From contig JANRJO010000077.1 in the NCBI GenBank assembly GCA_033763935.1, forward strand, positions 62,001 to 126,000: 64,000 bases of DNA, in the 5' to 3' direction. This DNA comes from DALYJJ01 sp033763935 (lineage in GTDB: Bacteria; Acidobacteriota; Terriglobia; Bryobacterales; Bryobacteraceae). Below the pieces are notes generated by a model. The model was not told where the DNA came from. It did not search any database and saw only the letters and a list, made by a program, of their open reading frames with translations. Shown here in pieces: positions 39,182-46,923 of this stretch (positions are counted from its first letter, which is position 1; every line of letters begins with the position of its first letter). The translations under genes were made by a program, and so were the position numbers.

Positions 39182-39946
39182 ATGCTCCTTGTCGGCGCAC
39201 CATTCTACTCGCTGCTGGAACTCCATTGGCCGGGTCGTGAGCCGAGTACGGTTGGCGTCCTCGTGGTGGATCCCAAGACCGGCGAATCAGCGGTGCGCTT
39301 GATCGAAGACTGGTCCGGGCTGGTGGAGGACGAAGACCTCGAAGTGGTGGAAGCGTTGGAATCCGACTTGCGCCGCGAGCTGCGCGACAAGGGCGGCGAG
39401 GCGGTGATCGAAGAGTGGGAAGGCACGCTTTCGAACGTGCTTCGGATTGGCGGGCGGGCCAGCGCGAAATCCGGTCCGGTGGAAAGCACCGTCGAGCGGC
39501 TGTTTTACCGTTACGCGCAACCCAGCCTGCCGCTGTGGTCGCTGCGGGCGGCCGCGGGCGGTTTCGGCCGCGACGAGGAAGTGGAAGCGGAGGGCTGGGT
39601 GGCCGCGCCACCGCACCTTGCCGCGCGTGACGACCTCTTCGTCGCCCACGTCGAGGGCGATTCGATGGAACCCGACATTCCCGCCGGCAGCCTCTGCGTC
39701 TTCCGCCGCCCCACGGGCGGCACGCGCCAGGGGAAGATTCTGCTGATCGAGATGGAAGGCACTTCGCGCGGCGGCGGCGCCGTCACTATCAAGCGCTACC
39801 GCAGCGAGAAGAAGGGCAGCGAAGAGGGCTGGTCCCACCAGCAGATCATCATGGAGCCGCTGAACCCCAAGTACGACCCCTGGCTCCTCGATCCCGACGA
39901 ATCGTTTCGCGTCATCGGCGAGTTCCTCCAGGTACTGACCCGCTAG
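39182..39946 (+). CDS. S24-family (LexA-like) peptidase without HTH domain
   Basis: 254 residues. The C-terminal half has the LexA/UmuD dyad: Ser161 in HVEGDSMEPDIPAGS and Lys204 in AVTIKRYR. A candidate Ala-Gly self-cleavage site is at 125-126 (LRAAAGGFGRD). The N-terminal ~110 residues are not a helix-turn-helix but a mixed alpha/beta domain (PTVGVLVVDPKTGES-like, WSGLVEDEDLEVVEALESDL) reminiscent of DUF3037-type proteins. Autocleavage could release or inactivate this domain. It is translationally close to the VWFA gene and overlaps the convergent glycosyltransferase by 4 bp. Confidence 0.75.
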   Translation: MLLVGAPFYSLLELHWPGREPSTVGVLVVDPKTGESAVRLIEDWSGLVEDEDLEVVEALESDLRRELRDKGGEAVIEEWEGTLSNVLRIGGRASAKSGPVESTVERLFYRYAQPSLPLWSLRAAAGGFGRDEEVEAEGWVAAPPHLAARDDLFVAHVEGDSMEPDIPAGSLCVFRRPTGGTRQGKILLIEMEGTSRGGGAVTIKRYRSEKKGSEEGWSHQQIIMEPLNPKYDPWLLDPDESFRVIGEFLQVLTR

Positions 39947-41685
39947 GCCGCTGCCCGGACCAACATCTCGAAGTTCGACCCCGTCACCAGCGAAACACGC
40001 ACCGCCAGCCGTGTGTGCCGCCGGATCTCCCGCAAGGCGGCCTCGCTGGGCGCCGCACTCGCGGCCAACAGCAGAACGCCGCCCTCCACCTCATAGGGAA
40101 CTACGCCGTGTTTGCGCATCACCGCGGCCGGCAGCGCGCGCACAACCCCACGGTGCATGCGCCCCGCCGGGACGTGCACGGCTGCGAGTCCGGCCCGCAT
40201 GCCCTCCGCGCGGCACAGGTCCTCTTCCGCCAGCGTCCCCGCCTCCAACAACTCTTCGAGCGAAGCCCCCTGGGCCTCCTCCGCCGTCAGGCAGCCCTCA
40301 CCGACCAGCCATTCCGTAAGAGGACGCTTATGATCGGCCAGCGCGACGCGCGACGGATACACGTGCTCCGTCTTCACCCATCGCAGCGGTTCGTGCCGGA
40401 TCTTGGCGGAGACGAAGCGCCACACCGCTCCCGCGGCGGCAAGGAAGTTGATGGCGTTGGCCCAGACCGCCCGGACGGGTACCCCGAGCGCAAACCGCCA
40501 GCCGTAGACGAACGCCGAACACCAGCCGCGCGCGATCAACGCCACCACCTGCAGCCACAGCGTCACCCACGGGGCCCACCCGACCTGCGCCCCCGCCAAG
40601 CTCCAGCGCCCGCCGGCGGCCTCGGCCCAGACCCACGTCGCCGCGCCGTAGACCAGCAGCAGGTTCGAGAGAACGCTCACGGGATTGCCGAGCAGACCTT
40701 TGCGGTCCCGCCAGAGCCAGTACACCTGCCGCAGCCCGCCGAACCAGCCGTGGCGCTCCCACGCCTGCAGAGCGTTTCCGGTCACCCAACGCGTCCGCTG
40801 ACGGCGGGCGGAATCGAAGGTCCGCGGGAAGTATTCGCGCGTTGCGACGGGCGCGTCGCCCTCCATGCGCACGGGGAAGAACAGTTGCCGGCAGCCGAGG
40901 CGGTGCAGCCGGATGCCGTTCTCGTAGTCCTCGGTGAGACTGCGCGGGTCAAAGATGCAGTTCGCTTCCGCCCCGGCCAGTTTCTCGAGCGCCTCCCGCC
41001 GGTATCCGGTGCCTACGCCGTTCGAGGGCATGAAGCCGCCGAGTCGCTGCCGGGCCTGGGCATCCTGAATCTGGTATTGTGCGAACTCATCGCAGTAGAC
41101 GCCGTGCGTCAGCTCGTACCACGGCGTGGGCAGCGCCAGCACGGGGATCTGCACCATGTCGTAGTCGCGGCAGAGCTGGTTGAGCCATCGTAGGCTGCGG
41201 GGGTGAATGAGGTCTTCGGCGTCGTGGGTGACGATGGTCCCAAAGCGCACGCCGTGCTCTTCTTCGTAGAGCAGCAGCCGCTGGTAGATCCAGTTCAGGC
41301 AGTCGGCCTTCGAGGTGGGACCGTCGTGAGGGCAAAGCGCGACGGAGACTCGCGCGTAGCGCTGCTCCAGGCGCCGGAGGGAGGCAAGGGTCTCCGTGTC
41401 GTTGGGGTAGGCGCCGGCGAAGATGACGAAGGTTTGATAGTCGATGGCGGCGAGGTTGTGCTCCACCATCTGCTCCACGACGGCGGCTTCATGCCACAGC
41501 GGCAGCAGGATGGCGACAGGCCGCTGTTCTACGGCCGGGTCGAGCGAGGCGGCAACAGGGCGCCTCCTGCCCCACAGGGCCACGCAGGTGACGAACAGGT
41601 CATCCAGCCCGCTGACGAGCAGGTACGCTGCCAGCGGCGGCAGGATCGCTACCACCACTCCGTCCAACACCCCGAGCGCGGTCAC
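39943..41685 (-). CDS. NfrB-like membrane glycosyltransferase with C-terminal MshEN/GspE-N domain
   Basis: 580 residues, start GTG. An N-terminal TM (~12-38) is followed by a GT2 domain with AILLPLWHEAAVVEQM, THDAEDLIHP (DXD), SLTEDYENGIRL and QRTRWVTG (the QxxRW processivity motif), three to four TM helices (~330-440) and a C-terminal ~130-residue domain (LTEWLVGEGCLTAEEAQG, LPAAVMRKHGVVPYEVEGG) of the GSPII_E N-terminal/MshEN type. NfrB is the N4 phage adsorption protein that builds a surface glycan under c-di-GMP control; MshEN domains can bind c-di-GMP. Regulation by c-di-GMP is inference here. Confidence 0.82.
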   Translation of the reverse strand: MTALGVLDGVVVAILPPLAAYLLVSGLDDLFVTCVALWGRRRPVAASLDPAVEQRPVAILLPLWHEAAVVEQMVEHNLAAIDYQTFVIFAGAYPNDTETLASLRRLEQRYARVSVALCPHDGPTSKADCLNWIYQRLLLYEEEHGVRFGTIVTHDAEDLIHPRSLRWLNQLCRDYDMVQIPVLALPTPWYELTHGVYCDEFAQYQIQDAQARQRLGGFMPSNGVGTGYRREALEKLAGAEANCIFDPRSLTEDYENGIRLHRLGCRQLFFPVRMEGDAPVATREYFPRTFDSARRQRTRWVTGNALQAWERHGWFGGLRQVYWLWRDRKGLLGNPVSVLSNLLLVYGAATWVWAEAAGGRWSLAGAQVGWAPWVTLWLQVVALIARGWCSAFVYGWRFALGVPVRAVWANAINFLAAAGAVWRFVSAKIRHEPLRWVKTEHVYPSRVALADHKRPLTEWLVGEGCLTAEEAQGASLEELLEAGTLAEEDLCRAEGMRAGLAAVHVPAGRMHRGVVRALPAAVMRKHGVVPYEVEGGVLLLAASAAPSEAALREIRRHTRLAVRVSLVTGSNFEMLVRAAA

Positions 41686-41724
41686 TCGTAAATAAGTGTG
41701 CCGGGTCCGGTATAGTTCTCATGG

Positions 41725-42153
41725 CTATTCCGTGAATCGCGGAGGGGCAAACAGTGTGAGGGGCGCCAGCTGCGCGATCTTCAAACGCTTCCCGGCGGTG
41801 CGGAATGTCGCCGTCACTAATGCCCGCCGCCGCTCCAACCGCTGGATCGCCGCGCGGCTTCGCAGGTTCATGGCCCAATCGGCGAGCGACGTGACACGGC
41901 CGGCTGCCTCGGCCGGTTCCTCCGGGAAGGTGATGGACGAGGCGACCTCCGCCTGGTCCATCATGGCCTCCACGTTGGTCCGCAAGGCGTCCAGCCCGGC
42001 GAAGTCTTCGTCGAACTGTGCGAAGAAGCCCGGCGCGTCCCGCTCCGTCAGGGCAGCCGCGAGAGAGGCGAAGACCTCACGTACTTCGGCCGCCGCGTCC
42101 GCTCGGGCGAGGGCAGCCGATGCCAGCAGGCTGAGAGCGAACCTGCGCGTCAT
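41725..42153 (-). CDS. Secreted NTF2-like small protein, unknown function
   Basis: 142 residues with signal MTRRFALSLLASAALARA. The pattern of a first helix (EVREVFASLAAALTERDAPGFFAQFDEDFAGL), beta strands and VTATFRTAGKRLKIAQLAPL suggests an NTF2/SnoaL-like cone fold. No catalytic residues are evident. It is the last gene of the minus-strand operon and overlaps the peptidase gene by 4 bp. Confidence 0.6.
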   Translation of the reverse strand: MTRRFALSLLASAALARADAAAEVREVFASLAAALTERDAPGFFAQFDEDFAGLDALRTNVEAMMDQAEVASSITFPEEPAEAAGRVTSLADWAMNLRSRAAIQRLERRRALVTATFRTAGKRLKIAQLAPLTLFAPPRFTE

Positions 42154-44435
42154 CGCTTCTCGTAGGCCAGAGCATTGAAGAACAGCTTGAACGTCTGATA
42201 GCTCTGTGCCCGGTACTGGGGCCGCATGCCGAACAGGATGATGCGCCCTTCGCCAAACGGTACGTCGAGGAGCGCCGTACGATTGGCCAGGTATTTTTCG
42301 CCCAGCAACCAGCCGGACGCCAACACGTTCGTGTCGACGTAGAGCGCCGGCCCTGGCTGCGCCCAGGCGGGCGACTGTTCGCTCCAGATGGGGATCTCCG
42401 GCGGAAGACCGCGAGAGAGGGGGCTGCCGGCATCCAACTTCACGCGCAGCAGCGAGCCTGGCGAGTAGTATTCTCGATTTCCCAACCCCGCCGTCTCATC
42501 GCGAGCTTCCACGCCCAATGCCTTGACGGCGTACTCCGAAGAGCGGTTGAGGAACACCAGCCGACCGCCGCGCCGAGCGAAGTCGGCAAGCGCCTTCGCT
42601 CCCGTTTCGCCCAGCCCGCCCACGTACTCGGGCGGCATCGTGCCAGGGCGGTACCCGTTCGTAATCGTTTCCGCGCTCTGGTCCGGGAAGACGATCACGT
42701 CGAAGCGTTCGTGCAACCCGCCTTTCTGCACGTCGGCGTTGCGGAGCGAGGTGTAGTCAAAACCGAACTCCTCCAGCAGCCAGCGCGTCCACCCTTCATC
42801 CATCGAGGGATTCCAGGAACGATACAAGCCCACGCGCGGATTCGCGGGCCGGTTACCCTTTCTCCAGTAGCCGGTATCGGAAGGGCGCATCATCCGCGGA
42901 CGAAGGAACGGAAACGTCTGTGCAATGACGAGCGGCGCCTCGAACGGCTTCTCGATGGTAGCGACCTCCACGCCCATCAGGAGCGGCAGCGTGTGCGCGG
43001 TTACGTCGTAGGGCCGCTTCGGTGGACCTCCGGGGTATTGACGCAAGTCCGGATATCGCTGGCGCTCGAGCAGTGTCTTCGCATACCCTGAGTACGGCTG
43101 CCGCATGCGGATGACGTAGGAGCCTCCGTCGAACTTCCGACCGTCGGCTTCAAACGGCTGTGCCGAGCGCTCTACTTCCACCATGCCGAAAGAGAGCAGC
43201 TCGAGCATCTTCGCGGCAGCATCGGCGTCGGCCTGCCGGGCGGGAACAACGAAGGCATAAGGGCTCGTCCGAGCCACCGCCCGCTGCCCCATCGTGTAGA
43301 AGTTCTTAAGCAGATCCGCGCGGCGGGTGGCCGCGGTGTACAGGCAGGACTCCATAGCAAGGAGCTGGTCGTCGACGATATCGCGCAGCCGCCATTCGCC
43401 GCCCATCCACGGTTCGAGGTAATTCCAGGAGGACTCGCGGGGGCTGTAACCCAATGCCTGCGAGGTCACCTGGTCCGGCTTCACCACGATGGGAGTCGAC
43501 AGTCGAGCGCTCGCCGATTCGCTGAGAATCCGAGCGCCCGCGTGGTAGGCCTGGTAGTGACGCGCGGGCGTCCAGGAATCGTACATCGCGTTCACCGCCA
43601 CGCCGCGGCGTCCGGCCGCGGTGACATCGTGAGCAATGGTCATGCCCACCATGTTCGACAACTGCGTGACCATCGGGTCGATGTTCGGGTCGATCGGATC
43701 GAGCCACGGGGGCACGAAGAGGCGCGATGCGTTCGGGCCCTGCTGGTGCACATCGTAGACAATCTGGGGCCGCCAAACGTTATGCAACTGCGACACGACG
43801 TTCCGCGTTTCCACCTGCGAAAAGATGTACCAATCACGGTTGTTGTCGTGGCCGACGTACTTCTGGTACAACTCCGGCGGCGAGGCGCCCTCGAAGGGGG
43901 TCCCCAGCGTCTTGCGATACCAACTGGTGACCAGGTCCGTCCCGTCGGGGTTAAGGGAGGGCACCAGGATGAAGATGACGTTCTCGAGGATGGCCCGCGT
44001 CTTGGCGTCGGCGGCGGTGACCATGCGGTGTGCGAATTCGACTGCGGTGTGCGTGGAGGCCACTTCCGTCGAGTGAATGGCGCAGGTGATCATGACGACG
44101 GCTTTGCCGCCTGCAACCAGCTTCTCCGCCTCCCCGGGCGGAGTGCGCCGCGGGTCCGCCAGCCGGCGCTGCATGGCGGAGTAGCGGTCGAGCGTCTTCA
44201 CCGCGGCAGGGGACGAGAAGAACGCGGCGATCATGGGCCGGCCCTCGGTGGACTTTCCGATCTCCCGCACGGCGACCTTCGGACTCGCCTTCTCGAGCGC
44301 ACGGAAGTAGTCGACCACCTTCGCCCACTCCAGGCTTGAACGGTCCGCGCCCATCCGGTGCCCGAAGAATGCTTCCGGCGTAGGCTGCGCTGCCGCAAGC
44401 AGGGGCAGGATAAGAGCGGCAAACACCGCCCTCAT
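42150..44435 (-). CDS. Secreted M14-family zinc carboxypeptidase
   Basis: 761 residues, signal MRAVFAALILPLLAAAQ. Zinc ligands are H121 and E124 (CAIHSTEVAST) and H230 (VYDVHQQGP); VPSLNPDGTDLV and GHDNNRDWYIFS provide substrate-binding residues of the M14 fold. A further ~350 residues (class-I-GATase-like, RFDVIVFPDQSAETI) follow, common in large acidobacterial M14 proteins. It probably trims peptides in the periplasm. It overlaps genes on both sides by 4 bp. Confidence 0.85.
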   Translation of the reverse strand: MRAVFAALILPLLAAAQPTPEAFFGHRMGADRSSLEWAKVVDYFRALEKASPKVAVREIGKSTEGRPMIAAFFSSPAAVKTLDRYSAMQRRLADPRRTPPGEAEKLVAGGKAVVMITCAIHSTEVASTHTAVEFAHRMVTAADAKTRAILENVIFILVPSLNPDGTDLVTSWYRKTLGTPFEGASPPELYQKYVGHDNNRDWYIFSQVETRNVVSQLHNVWRPQIVYDVHQQGPNASRLFVPPWLDPIDPNIDPMVTQLSNMVGMTIAHDVTAAGRRGVAVNAMYDSWTPARHYQAYHAGARILSESASARLSTPIVVKPDQVTSQALGYSPRESSWNYLEPWMGGEWRLRDIVDDQLLAMESCLYTAATRRADLLKNFYTMGQRAVARTSPYAFVVPARQADADAAAKMLELLSFGMVEVERSAQPFEADGRKFDGGSYVIRMRQPYSGYAKTLLERQRYPDLRQYPGGPPKRPYDVTAHTLPLLMGVEVATIEKPFEAPLVIAQTFPFLRPRMMRPSDTGYWRKGNRPANPRVGLYRSWNPSMDEGWTRWLLEEFGFDYTSLRNADVQKGGLHERFDVIVFPDQSAETITNGYRPGTMPPEYVGGLGETGAKALADFARRGGRLVFLNRSSEYAVKALGVEARDETAGLGNREYYSPGSLLRVKLDAGSPLSRGLPPEIPIWSEQSPAWAQPGPALYVDTNVLASGWLLGEKYLANRTALLDVPFGEGRIILFGMRPQYRAQSYQTFKLFFNALAYEKR

Positions 44436-45193
44436 GCCCGGTTCATCTCCTTCCAGAGCGCGGCGTACCAGCGTAGAAAGCGTTCCGGTTCCCGGGACGC
44501 CCGTGCCTCGCAGAGTGTGTAGCGTTCATAGCGCGACTGGCGCAGCAGCCCGAACAGTTCGCGCCACGGATACGCCGGGTTCGCCAGCTCATTGATGTGC
44601 ACGTTCTTGATCCACGGCTTCAGCAGGTCGAACGACCACTTGACGCTGCCGTTGCGAACGTCAGTGGGATTTGAATTCCAGCACAGCCCCACCTGCTCAT
44701 GCCGCGTGGCGCGCATGATCGCGGCACACGCCTCCGGCTCCTGCGTCTGCGCCCCGTGGACCTCCACCCAAATCTCGACGCCGCGCCCGCCGCCGTAATC
44801 TCCGAGTTCCCGAAGGCAGGCGGCGATGTTGTTGAACGTCGCCTCGCGCGTCATCTCTTTGGCGATGCCGTTCGGCCGCACTTTGATCCCCCAGGCGCCG
44901 GTGTCGTGAGCCAGCTCGATAAAGCGTTTTCCGTCTTCGACGTTCTTGCGCCGGACCTCGGCGTCGGGGCTGTGAAACTCGCACACCGTGCCGTAGCTGA
45001 GCAGCCGCACCTTCGATTTCTCAAAACGCGCCCGAATCCGGGCGCGCTCCTCCGCCGTCAGCGTAGGCTCGACGCCGTGCTTGTGCTGCGTCCGCAGTTC
45101 GACGGCCTGGAACCCGGCTTCCTCGAGGTTCTTCAGGATCGTCTCAATATCCCAGTCTTTCAGTATTTCGTAGGTGACCGCTCCGAGCATCAT
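44432..45193 (-). CDS. Sugar phosphate isomerase/epimerase-like TIM-barrel protein
   Basis: 253 residues (AP_endonuc_2/xylose-isomerase-like barrel). It has MLGAVTYEILKDWDIETIL, FQAVELRTQHKHGVEPTL, GIKVRPNGIA, VEIWVEVHG, VGLCWNSNPTDV and KNVHINELANP, with metal-site Glu, His and Asp positions. No signal peptide is seen. The substrate is unknown; family members isomerise or dehydrate sugars and inositols. Starts at ATG 45193 or 45190, only 12 bases after the end of the candidate selenoprotein frame. Confidence 0.78.
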   Translation of the reverse strand: MMLGAVTYEILKDWDIETILKNLEEAGFQAVELRTQHKHGVEPTLTAEERARIRARFEKSKVRLLSYGTVCEFHSPDAEVRRKNVEDGKRFIELAHDTGAWGIKVRPNGIAKEMTREATFNNIAACLRELGDYGGGRGVEIWVEVHGAQTQEPEACAAIMRATRHEQVGLCWNSNPTDVRNGSVKWSFDLLKPWIKNVHINELANPAYPWRELFGLLRQSRYERYTLCEARASREPERFLRWYAALWKEMNRA

Positions 45194-45205
45194 AGGCTGA
45201 AGCGT

Positions 45206-45352
45206 TCATTCTACGTCTTTCTTCGAGGGACGCCGCGACCCGGCGTCGCAGGAGGGCGACATTCACGTAGGTACGCCGAGCTTTGGCAGCACCCACCGCG
45301 ATAAACCAAACCAGCCTGCGAAAAGCAGGACAATAGCCAGCCATTCCGGCAC
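45206..45352 (-). CDS. Candidate small membrane-anchored selenoprotein (in-frame UGA = Sec)
   Basis: GTG 45352 has an excellent Shine-Dalgarno (GGAGGG at 45364-45359, six-base spacer). The frame encodes one TM helix (VPEWLAIVLLFAGWFGLSRW) and VLPKLGVPT, then UGA at 45265-45263. Reading UGA as Sec continues for 18 codons, MSPSCDAGSRRPSKKDVE, to a second stop 12 bases before the next start, giving 48 residues with U30-M-S-P-S-C35. A hairpin with a G-first apical loop begins 12 bases after the UGA. Together these fit a membrane-tethered redox selenoprotein facing one side with a UxxxxC pair. If UGA is only a stop, a 29-residue TM microprotein remains. The start overlaps nothing; the upstream DUF5946 gene ends 11 bases before it. 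Confidence 0.55.
45233..45251 (-). promoter_or_regulatory. Bacterial SECIS-like hairpin
   Basis: On the transcript, CUGCGAC (45251-45245) pairs with GUCGCGG (45239-45233), seven pairs including one U-G, around loop GCCGG (45244-45240). The loop lies 18 bases after UGA and begins with G, meeting the usual bacterial SECIS rules (apical loop 16-37 bases after UGA, G in the first two loop positions). An alternative fold GACGCC/GGCGUC (45247-45242/45234-45229) competes. Bacterial SECIS sequences vary, so this is supportive, not proof. Confidence 0.45.
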
Positions 45353-45363
45353 AGTGGACCCTC

Positions 45364-45831
45364 CTACCTGTTCTGATGCCGCCGCGCGCTGGGTGGTGAC
45401 AAGCTTGCTTGCAGCAGCCAATCCCTCGCCGTGTAATGCAGCTCCCGGCAGGCGTCCCACGCCGAGCGCGCCCACTCCTCCACCGATCGCCCGTACTCCT
45501 CCGGTGTAGAGACGCCTCTGAGGCGCTCAATCGTCACCTTTCCCCGATGTGCAGGGAGGGCCGGCTTGACGATGGCAGGGTTGGTGCTGAGCCAGCGTTG
45601 CAGTTGCCGCAAAGCCCCCTGATCGTTCCCCCGCTCGAGCGCAATGCACAGGCCGCAGAGGTGAGCTGCAAGCGACTTCGCCGACTCCACATACGCGGCG
45701 TGCTGTACGCAGTAGGCGTCGACAGCGAGCCGGTGATACTGCCAGTAGAGCGCTGGCTGTTCGAAGTCCCTCGCCAGCAGGTCGTCCCGCAGCCGTGCGC
45801 AATCGGTCGCGCCACACTCCAGGCAGTTCAC
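45364..45831 (-). CDS. DUF5946 family protein
   Basis: 155 residues. It begins with a Cys pair MNCLECGATDC, then RLRDDLLARDFEQPALYWQYHRLAVDAYCVQHAAYVESAKSLAAHL spread over residues ~13-58, which is the DUF5946 pattern with conserved His, Asp and Cys that may bind a metal. The function is unknown. It overlaps the DUF1801 gene by 4 bp, and its stop codon forms part of the Shine-Dalgarno of the candidate selenoprotein. Confidence 0.78.
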   Translation of the reverse strand: MNCLECGATDCARLRDDLLARDFEQPALYWQYHRLAVDAYCVQHAAYVESAKSLAAHLCGLCIALERGNDQGALRQLQRWLSTNPAIVKPALPAHRGKVTIERLRGVSTPEEYGRSVEEWARSAWDACRELHYTARDWLLQASLSPPSARRHQNR

Positions 45832-46187
45832 CCCCGGCCCTTCTTCCTTGCCTCGTTCTCCGCCACGCGCGCCTTCACGAGCTTCGTGACGAGCGTCTTC
45901 GGCAACGGCTTGTCTACGGGAAATCGAATGCTGCCTTTCGATGTGTCGTACCCTTCGAGTTCCTTGCGGAACCCATCGAACGTAGTCCCGCTCATCACCG
46001 TGAACGCGCAGTGATTGGCGAACGCGGCAAATCCCACCAGCATGCCCCTGTACTTGTAGGCGGGCATCCGATAGGTCACCGTTTCCTCCGTTTCCTGAGG
46101 CACAGCCGCGCGGATCATCGCGCGCAATTTCGAAAGAGTCGTGCGCGCCGGTTCCGGCACACCCTCGAGATACTCATCCACAGTCAT
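45828..46187 (-). CDS. DUF1801/iron-chaperone-like (YdhG/YobT) protein
   Basis: 119 residues. MTVDEYLEGVPEPARTTLSKLRAMI, EETVTYRMPAYKY, AFANHCAFTVMSG and KGSIRFPVDKPLPKTLVTKLV match the DUF1801 fold, related to frataxin-like iron chaperones such as YdhG. A biochemical role is not firmly known. It overlaps neighbours by 4 bp on both sides. Confidence 0.85.
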   Translation of the reverse strand: MTVDEYLEGVPEPARTTLSKLRAMIRAAVPQETEETVTYRMPAYKYRGMLVGFAAFANHCAFTVMSGTTFDGFRKELEGYDTSKGSIRFPVDKPLPKTLVTKLVKARVAENEARKKGRG

Positions 46188-46918
46188 GGCTTCCTGAGAG
46201 CATAGCCCGTCCGCAGAGCGAACGCCCAGTCCTCGCGCCCGCCTGCCTCGGCGCGCCGTGTCGCCTCGTCCCAGTCATACTCGAGCGTCCGAAACGTCGC
46301 CTGCCATCCACGTTTCGTCTGGTCGAGCACCAGGTACCGCGCGTGTGGGCTGCCGCACTCCATCACGTGGGGAAACCGATGTTCGTAGTCCGTGTACGCC
46401 TGCAGTCCGACGCTGCCCGGGTTCGCTGCGAGCGAAGTGTCCGACAAGCGAACGAATCGCGGCACATGCGAGTGGCCGCACAGGATGAGGCCGCCGGCCG
46501 GAACGGCCAGATCGCGCGCCAGTCGGGTCTCGCCCCTGCTTACGTCTTCCAGGAGGTACTCGACATCGCTCGCCGGCGTGCCGTGGCACAGCAACACGTC
46601 TCCGTCGACCACGGCCGACGGCTGGAGCGACCGCAGCCACGCCCACTCGGCATCGCCCAAGTGCAATGCCGCCGCGCGGTCCGACAGCCCCATCTCCTCG
46701 AGACTCTGCTCCGTCAACTGTCGATCGTGATTGCCGCGGATTTGCACCCACTCGCGCGCCGCCATTAGCACGTCCGCGGTCTCCCGCGCCCACAACGGCC
46801 CGGAGAGGTGATCACCCAGGTTGACTACCAGGTCCGGCGACTGCGCCCGCAGGTCGTCCAGCACCGCCTCGAGCGCCAATAGATTCCCGTGAATATCGGC
46901 GACGACGGCAAGCCGCAT
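46184..46918 (-). CDS. YfcE/MJ0936-like metallophosphoesterase
   Basis: 244 residues from ATG 46918. Metal motifs are MRLAVVADIHGNLLALEAVL (DxH), VVNLGDHLSGP (GD), QIRGNHDRQ (GNHD), LLCHGTPAS and LCGHSHVPR (GHxH). It is a compact cytoplasmic calcineurin-like phosphodiesterase of the YfcE group. The substrate is unknown. It starts 5 bp after the sulfatase stop and overlaps the DUF1801 gene. Confidence 0.85.
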   Translation of the reverse strand: MRLAVVADIHGNLLALEAVLDDLRAQSPDLVVNLGDHLSGPLWARETADVLMAAREWVQIRGNHDRQLTEQSLEEMGLSDRAAALHLGDAEWAWLRSLQPSAVVDGDVLLCHGTPASDVEYLLEDVSRGETRLARDLAVPAGGLILCGHSHVPRFVRLSDTSLAANPGSVGLQAYTDYEHRFPHVMECGSPHARYLVLDQTKRGWQATFRTLEYDWDEATRRAEAGGREDWAFALRTGYALRKP

Positions 46919-46923
46919 GCCGC

